Assembly: GCF_020181655.1 (NCBI RefSeq)
Contig: NZ_CP084032.1
Coordinates: 4,526,001 to 4,590,000, forward strand
Origin: Pectobacterium colocasium
GTDB taxonomy: Bacteria > Pseudomonadota > Gammaproteobacteria > Enterobacterales > Enterobacteriaceae
DNA length: 64,000 nt
Reading direction: 5' to 3'
Made by a program: the position numbers and the translations under genes. The notes beneath the pieces were generated by a model. That model ran no database searches, was not told the DNA's origin, and saw only the letters and a list, made by a program, of their open reading frames with translations. Of this stretch, positions 58,885 to 64,000 are shown piece by piece. Within the stretch, counting starts at the first letter, position 1. Each line of letters begins with the position of its first letter.

Positions 58885-59775
58885 ATGGATTTACGTGATC
58901 TCAAATTATTCCTGCATCTGGCGGAAAGCCGACACTTTGGTCGTACCGCCAAGGCGATGCACATCAGCCCGTCGACACTGTCGCGGCAAATTCAGCGGCT
59001 GGAAGAGGATTTAGGGCAGACGCTGTTTCTGCGCGATAACCGCACCGTGCAGCTCACTGATGCCGGAGAGCATCTGAAGCTGTTCGCCCAGCAAACGCTG
59101 CTGCAATACCAGCAGCTACGCCACACGATAGACGCGCATGGGCCGTCGTTAAGCGGCGAGCTGCGCATCTTCTGTTCCGTCACCGCTGCCTACAGCCATC
59201 TTCCACCGATTTTGGATCGCTTCCGGGCGCTGCACCCGCTGGTGGAAATCAAGCTGATGACCGGTGATGCCGCCGATGCCGTTGAGAAAATTCAGTCGAA
59301 TGAGGGGGATTTGGGGATTGCAGGTCGCCCGGAAGCCCTGCCTGTCAGCGTGGATTTCATGCCGCTCGACAAACTCCCTCTGGCCTTGATCATCCCGGCG
59401 CTCCCTTGCCCCGTGCAGTCACTGGCGCGTCAGGCGAATCCAGACTGGTCGCAAATTCCCTTCATCCTGCCAGAACATGGCCCGGTGCGTAAGCGCATCG
59501 ATCTATGGTTCCGACGCAACCACATCACCAATCCGCAAATCTACGCCACCATTTCCGGGCATGAAGCGATGGTATCGATGGTTGCGCTAGGCTGCGGTAT
59601 CGCGCTAATTCCCAACGTGGTACTGGAAAACAGCCCAGAGCCGGTACGCAACCGCGTCTCCGTCTTTGTCGAGCAGGTGATGGAACCGCTTGAACTGGGT
59701 GTTTGCGTACAGAAAAAACGGCTTAGCGAACCGCTGATTGCCGCCTTTTGGGACATATTACAGGACACGCCATGA
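58885..59775 (+). CDS. ilvY: LysR-type activator IlvY
   Basis: A 296-residue LysR regulator, E. coli IlvY being 297. The winged helix FGRTAKAMHISPSTLSRQIQRLE and the effector domain with SGELRIFCSVTAAYSHLPPIL match IlvY. It activates ilvC in response to acetolactate and represses itself. The start is the ATG at 58885 (MDLRDLKLFL); a longer frame from a TTG at 58792 merely translates the tandem repeat as LQDIKR units and is rejected. Its stop overlaps the next gene's ATG. Confidence 0.95.
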   Translation: MDLRDLKLFLHLAESRHFGRTAKAMHISPSTLSRQIQRLEEDLGQTLFLRDNRTVQLTDAGEHLKLFAQQTLLQYQQLRHTIDAHGPSLSGELRIFCSVTAAYSHLPPILDRFRALHPLVEIKLMTGDAADAVEKIQSNEGDLGIAGRPEALPVSVDFMPLDKLPLALIIPALPCPVQSLARQANPDWSQIPFILPEHGPVRKRIDLWFRRNHITNPQIYATISGHEAMVSMVALGCGIALIPNVVLENSPEPVRNRVSVFVEQVMEPLELGVCVQKKRLSEPLIAAFWDILQDTP

Positions 59776-60572
59776 AGATAGCCTTCACTACCCTTATCGC
59801 CGTCGGGGTGACGCTGGTCTCCCTCAGCAACCGCGTCCAGGCCGCCAGCTTCCCCTGCGACAAAGCCGCCTCGACGCAGGAAAAACTGATTTGCGCCAGC
59901 CCACTGCTTGGACAACTGGATGAAGAACTGGCGCAGGCCTGGAAGACCTCCCGCGCGTTTCTGACAGCCTATAGCAACAGCGCACCGTGGGAAAAAACGC
60001 TCAACCAGTTTCAGCGCAACTGGCTGACCACCCGTGACCAGTGCAAAGACGAAGACTGCCTACGCCAGCGTTATCAGCAACAGCTCAATCGTCTGCGCTA
60101 CCTGAATGACATCGCACAGCACGCATTGCCGTCCCCGATTACGCCCGTGAAAAGAACGTCCTGCTTCCACGGTTCATTCAGCTATGAGTATGTGATGTCA
60201 GGGCTTTCCGCCGAAGAGTACCGCGATCTGGGGGACTATTTTCGGGAAATGTACGATCAGAAAGCTCCCTATCACGCAGTCAGCCTGACAATGACCAACC
60301 AGCGCGGCAAAATTGAAGGCGGCGCGTCCATTGCATTCCGCTACGGTAACAAGCTGGATGATTCCTCCTTCACGGCACGTCAGATGAGCGATGTACAGGC
60401 TATCGGCAAAGGTGAAAGCAGTTTCGGTCAGCAGGTGAAATTACTGCTCACCTGCATTGATGACGACCATCTGCAACTTGCCACCTTCGGCAGCAATCAG
60501 GAAGAAGGTTACCTGTTTAACACGTTGCTGGTACGCGATAAAACCTCACAGGAACAGCAGAAAACGCCGTAA
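59772..60572 (+). CDS. Secreted protein with N-terminal LprI-like (DUF1311) domain
   Basis: A 266-residue protein. The signal peptide (MKIAFTTLIAVGVTLVSLSNRVQA) precedes a cysteine-rich LprI/DUF1311-type domain: SFPCDKAASTQEKLICASPLLGQLDEEL with W and C spacing ending DQCKDEDCLRQRY. The remaining ~140 residues, with Cys in RTSCFHGSF and LLLTCIDDDH, are not recognised. LprI is named for lysozyme inhibition in mycobacteria; here that function is unproven. The ATG overlaps the ilvY stop (ATGA), suggesting co-expression. Confidence 0.8.
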   Translation: MKIAFTTLIAVGVTLVSLSNRVQAASFPCDKAASTQEKLICASPLLGQLDEELAQAWKTSRAFLTAYSNSAPWEKTLNQFQRNWLTTRDQCKDEDCLRQRYQQQLNRLRYLNDIAQHALPSPITPVKRTSCFHGSFSYEYVMSGLSAEEYRDLGDYFREMYDQKAPYHAVSLTMTNQRGKIEGGASIAFRYGNKLDDSSFTARQMSDVQAIGKGESSFGQQVKLLLTCIDDDHLQLATFGSNQEEGYLFNTLLVRDKTSQEQQKTP

Positions 60573-60582
60573 CGCTTATCCC

Positions 60583-61326
60583 TTAACGATCAAACCACTT
60601 ATCCGCCGAAAAAGCCCGCGTACTGGACTCTGGTTCCTGCGCGGCTTTCTTCATGGTTTCGATATTCATCAGGTAGTGATAGAGCGGTTCAAGCTGGGTA
60701 AAACCCTGTGACAGAAGCGTCACCAGATCGCCGGAAAACAGCGCTTCCATATCCTGCCGGGTACATATCGCAGCAAACGATTTACGGTTATACCAGTCAG
60801 CCAGTTCCGGCTCCTGATCTTTAATCAGCGGACGTTTATAGCTTTCCCCTTCCAGTGCGAAGGTATTTCCCAGACAACTCGCCACTTCAAGAAACTGTGA
60901 CGGATTACCACGCAGCGTCTGACGGAACAGATCCATCGTATTGCGCGTCGCGCTGTAATAGCCCAGCCCATAGCGCCAGGTATCCGGCGTGATTTCAAAG
61001 AAATACACCGGCGCATCCGTCCAGTCTTTGCGTGTGCGTTTGAAAGTGAGCCACATATGGCTGCGATAGCGTGATTTATCGTGAGAAAAACGCGTATCGC
61101 GGTGAATACGGGAGAGGGTCTTGCCGATGGCCGGGCGCGTTTCAAAATGGTCGTCAATCTGCAACATGGTCAGACTAAGCTCATCCACCAGCGTGCGAAA
61201 CGGTGCAACCAGTTGCTCATCGTAAACGGCACGATGCTCATCAAACCACGCTTTATCGTTGTACTGACGAACCTGCTGAAGAAACGTTAAACCCGCTTGA
61301 GAAAAACCCGTGAATTGCGTTGCCAT
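60583..61326 (-). CDS. DUF2461 family protein, function unknown
   Basis: A 247-residue DUF2461 (TIGR02453) protein. Typical segments are FLQQVRQYNDKAWFDEHRAVYD near the start, RIHRDTRFSHDKSRYRSHMWLTF in the middle and YFFEITPDTWRYGLGYY. No catalytic residues are established and no function is known. It is predicted cytoplasmic, transcribed alone, and convergent with the LprI-like gene, with only 10 bp between stops. Confidence 0.88.
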   Translation of the reverse strand: MATQFTGFSQAGLTFLQQVRQYNDKAWFDEHRAVYDEQLVAPFRTLVDELSLTMLQIDDHFETRPAIGKTLSRIHRDTRFSHDKSRYRSHMWLTFKRTRKDWTDAPVYFFEITPDTWRYGLGYYSATRNTMDLFRQTLRGNPSQFLEVASCLGNTFALEGESYKRPLIKDQEPELADWYNRKSFAAICTRQDMEALFSGDLVTLLSQGFTQLEPLYHYLMNIETMKKAAQEPESSTRAFSADKWFDR

Positions 61327-61431
61327 AAGGAAATGCCATCCCTGTTGCTGTCAGATGACATAAAGATAACGCCGCCAACGGCGAAACACCATCGGCGGCG
61401 TGAAGGGAACACTCAACGTTTAACAGCTAAC

Positions 61432-62976
61432 TTAACCCGCCAGAAAGAAGCGGAACGCCGGGTTATTGGTTTCATCGTGGCATTCATAGCCCAGCGCCTG
61501 TAGGTGCTGCTCGAATTCCCGATCGCCTGCCTCCAACTCGAACGCGGCCAACACGCGGCCAAAATCCGTGCCGTGACTGCGGTAATGGAACAGCGAAATA
61601 TTCCAGTGCGTGCCCAGCGTCTGCAAAAATTTCAGTAACGCCCCCGGCGACTCTGGGAACTCGAAGCTATAAAGCCGTTCCTGAAGCGGCTTGGAAGGGC
61701 GTCCGCCGACCATATAGCGAACATGCAGTTTCGCCATTTCATCATCGGACAAATCCACCACTTCATAACCATCCGCAGACAGCTCGGCAATAATCTCCTG
61801 CCGCTCCGCATAACCACGCGTCAGACGTACACCGACAAAAATGCAGGCGTCTTTAGCATCGGCGTAGCGATAATTGAACTCGGTAACAGAGCGGCCGCCC
61901 AGCAGTTGGCAAAACTTCAGGAAGCTGCCCTGTTTCTCGGGGATTGTCACCGCCAGCAAGGCTTCGCGCTGTTCGCCCAGTTCGCAACGCTCTGAAACAT
62001 AACGTAATCCGTGGAAATTCACGTTCGCACCGGACAGAATATGCGCCAGACGCTCCCCCTGAATCTGATGCTGCTGGATGTATTTTTTCATCCCCGCCAG
62101 CGCGAGCGCGCCAGACGGTTCAGCAATCGCACGAACATCTTCAAACAGATCTTTCACGGCCGCACAGATGGCATCGCTGTCGACGGTAATCACATCATCC
62201 AGATATTCCCGACACAGGCGGAAGGTTTCATTGCCGATGCGCTTCACCGCAACACCTTCGGCAAACAGCCCGACACGCGGCAGATCGACCGGTTGCCCGG
62301 CATCCAGCGCCGCGCGCAGACAAGCGGAATCTTCCGCTTCCACGCCGATCACCTGCACCTGTGGCATCAGCTGTTTAATCAGTACGGCAACCCCCGCCGC
62401 CAGACCGCCGCCGCCGACGGGCACAAATACGCGGTCCAGATGGGCATCTTGCTGTAACAATTCCAGCGCCAGCGTACCTTGACCCGCAATCACCGCTGGG
62501 TGATCGAAAGGCGGCAGAAACGTCATTTTCTGCTGCTGTGACAGTTCAATGGCCTTCGCCTTGGCTTCATCAAAGTTCGCGCCGTATAGCAGCACTTCGC
62601 CGCCAAAACCGCGCACAGCATCCACTTTGATATCGGCCGTCGCCACGGGCATCACAACCAGCGATTTAATCCCCAGCTTGGTGGAGGAGAGCGCCACGCC
62701 CTGCGCATGGTTACCCGCAGACGCCGTCACCACACCGTGTGACTTCTGCTCGTCGCTCAGCCCCGCCATCATGGCGTACGCGCCGCGCAGCTTGAAGCTG
62801 TGCACCGCGTGCCTGTCTTCACGTTTTACCAGAATGACATTACCCAGCCGCGAAGAGATCTTCTCCATCTTCTCCAGCGGTGTGACCTGCGTAACTTCAT
62901 ACACTGGCGAGCGCAAGATCGCCCGCAGGTACTCCGCGCCTCCCGGCGCGGCAGGAAGAGGTTGTGACACAGCCAT
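61432..62976 (-). CDS. ilvA: Threonine deaminase, biosynthetic
   Basis: A 514-residue PLP enzyme converting threonine to 2-oxobutanoate, the first step of isoleucine synthesis. PLP Lys lies in HSFKLRGAYAMM and the phosphate-binding loop is GGGGLAAG. Two C-terminal ACT-like regulatory domains bind isoleucine and valine. The start at 62976 is nine bases after GGAGG and gives the E. coli length; an ATG two codons upstream is too close. The ilvD stop lies 5 bp upstream, so it belongs to the ilvGMEDA operon. Confidence 0.97.
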   Translation of the reverse strand: MAVSQPLPAAPGGAEYLRAILRSPVYEVTQVTPLEKMEKISSRLGNVILVKREDRHAVHSFKLRGAYAMMAGLSDEQKSHGVVTASAGNHAQGVALSSTKLGIKSLVVMPVATADIKVDAVRGFGGEVLLYGANFDEAKAKAIELSQQQKMTFLPPFDHPAVIAGQGTLALELLQQDAHLDRVFVPVGGGGLAAGVAVLIKQLMPQVQVIGVEAEDSACLRAALDAGQPVDLPRVGLFAEGVAVKRIGNETFRLCREYLDDVITVDSDAICAAVKDLFEDVRAIAEPSGALALAGMKKYIQQHQIQGERLAHILSGANVNFHGLRYVSERCELGEQREALLAVTIPEKQGSFLKFCQLLGGRSVTEFNYRYADAKDACIFVGVRLTRGYAERQEIIAELSADGYEVVDLSDDEMAKLHVRYMVGGRPSKPLQERLYSFEFPESPGALLKFLQTLGTHWNISLFHYRSHGTDFGRVLAAFELEAGDREFEQHLQALGYECHDETNNPAFRFFLAG

Positions 62977-62981
62977 CAGCA

Positions 62982-64000
62982 TTAGCCTCCCAGCTTGCTT
63001 TTATCCCGCACAGCGCCTTTATCCGCGCTGGTTGCCAGACTGGCGTACGCTCGCAGCGCAAAAGACACCTGACGTTCACGATTGTGCGGCGTCCAGGCGT
63101 GTTCGCCTCGTGCTTCTTCCGCGTCGCGACGGCTCGCCAACTCCGCATCATCCAGAACCAGCGCAATGCTGCGGTTCGGAATATCAATCGCGATGGTGTC
63201 ACCGTCCTGTACCAGGGCAATGGTGCCGCCGCTGGCCGCTTCAGGAGAGGCATGGCCGATAGACAGACCTGATGTACCGCCAGAGAAACGGCCATCGGTA
63301 ATCAGCGCGCAGCTTTTACCTAATCCCATCGATTTCAGATAGGTGGTCGGATACAGCATTTCCTGCATGCCCGGCCCGCCTTTTGGCCCTTCGTAGCGAA
63401 TCACAACCACATCACCCGCCACGACTTTACCGCCCAGAATAGCGTCTACCGCATCATCCTGACTTTCATACACTTTTGCCGGACCACGGAAGACCAGGCT
63501 ACCTTCATCCACGCCTGCGGTTTTCACGATACAGCCATTCTCTGCCAGATTGCCGTACAGCACGGCCAAACCGCCGTCCTGACTGTAGGCAAATTCGCGG
63601 GAACGAATACAGCCTTCCTGACGATCGGTATCCAGTGAGTCCCAGCGGCAATCCTGCGAGAACGCTTTGGTCGTACGGATACCCGCCGGGCCAGCGGAAT
63701 ACATGCTTTTCACACTGTCATCCTGCGTCAGCATGACGTCGTAGGCTTCCAGCGTTTCCGGCAGCGTTTTGCCCAGCACGTTGTTTACTTCACGGTTCAG
63801 CAGACCAGCCCTGTCCAGCTCACCCAAAATACCGATCACGCCGCCCGCACGGTGTACGTCTTCCATGTGGTATTTCTGCGTACTCGGCGCCACCTTACAC
63901 AGGTGCGGAACCTGACGTGACAGTCTGTCGATGTCGGTCATGGTGAAGTCCACTTCACCTTCCTGCGCCGCGGCTAACAGATGCAGAACGGTATTGGTGG
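62982..64000 (-). CDS. ilvD: Dihydroxyacid dehydratase, 5' part outside window
   Basis: The C-terminal 338 residues of IlvD (full length about 616). The frame stays open to the window edge: residues [16 protein letters not shown] precede the internal Met often mistaken for a start. Segments [40 protein letters not shown] and RSIALVLDD are family signatures. The Fe-S enzyme makes 2-oxo acids for valine and isoleucine. The Fe-S cysteines in the N-terminal part are not seen here. Confidence 0.97.
   Translation of the reverse strand, partial: TNTVLHLLAAAQEGEVDFTMTDIDRLSRQVPHLCKVAPSTQKYHMEDVHRAGGVIGILGELDRAGLLNREVNNVLGKTLPETLEAYDVMLTQDDSVKSMYSAGPAGIRTTKAFSQDCRWDSLDTDRQEGCIRSREFAYSQDGGLAVLYGNLAENGCIVKTAGVDEGSLVFRGPAKVYESQDDAVDAILGGKVVAGDVVVIRYEGPKGGPGMQEMLYPTTYLKSMGLGKSCALITDGRFSGGTSGLSIGHASPEAASGGTIALVQDGDTIAIDIPNRSIALVLDDAELASRRDAEEARGEHAWTPHNRERQVSFALRAYASLATSADKGAVRDKSKLGG

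Overview
The window is enterobacterial chromosome. Gene order follows the E. coli 85-86 min region (pldA-yigI-rarD-corA-uvrD-yigB-xerC-yigA-dapF-lptM-cyaY-cyaA-hemCDXY-glmZ, then argX-hisR-leuT-proM, yifK, the wec cluster, rho-trxA-rhlB-gppA-rep-ppiC, ilvC-ilvY and ilvA-ilvD). Accessory genes and intergenic repeats interrupt this backbone in a way that fits soft-rot Pectobacteriaceae, most likely Pectobacterium. The genus is inferred from overall protein similarity and repeat style; no database was searched.

Layout. 1-3.5 kb: pldA (3' part cut off by the window edge), the thioesterase gene yigI, rarD and corA with a long leader holding a small ORF and two hairpins. 3.9-9.5 kb: a cyclase-family hydrolase gene, uvrD with a LexA box and a repeat in its leader, and the tightly coupled dapF-yigA-xerC-yigB set. 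10.4-19.2 kb: lptM, cyaY, an MFS exporter, cyaA (TTG start, CRP site) divergent from hemCDXY. 19.3-19.8 kb: the sRNA gene glmZ with a sigma-54 promoter and three GlrR-type boxes. 19.9-25.4 kb: a six-gene operon (fumarase-superfamily lyase, GNAT acetyltransferase, polar amino acid ABC transporter, M20 deacetylase) that best fits uptake and breakdown of S-(2-succino)cysteine. A periplasmic histidine acid phosphatase/phytase gene diverges from it. 27.0-27.6 kb: four tRNA genes in one operon. 27.7-41.6 kb: yifK (thrP) and the enterobacterial common antigen cluster wecA-wzzE-wecB-wecC-rffG-wecD-wecE-wzxE-wecF-wzyE-wecG, lacking rffH. 42.0-49.5 kb: rho, trxA, rhlB, gppA, rep, ppiC. 49.6-55.2 kb: divergent putA and putP. 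55.4-57.1 kb: a divergent LysR regulator and F420-type reductase pair. 57.2-64 kb: ilvC, ilvY, an LprI-like secreted protein gene, a DUF2461 gene, ilvA and the 3' part of ilvD.

How the parts work together. Most genes are housekeeping: envelope assembly (ECA, LptM, PldA), haem and cAMP synthesis, DNA repair, transcription termination and branched-chain amino acid synthesis. Several control signals resemble their E. coli counterparts: a CRP site on cyaA, a LexA box on uvrD, a GcvB-type motif on yifK, GTTGCA boxes between putA and putP, and IlvY-type inverted repeats between ilvC and ilvY.

The most interesting elements are the 2-succinocysteine-type operon, glmZ under apparent GlrR/sigma-54 control, two copies of a ~111-bp palindromic repeat (one in the uvrD leader), a family of modular hairpin repeats (one carrying the wecB stop codon), and an 18-bp tandem array between the IlvY operator and ilvY.
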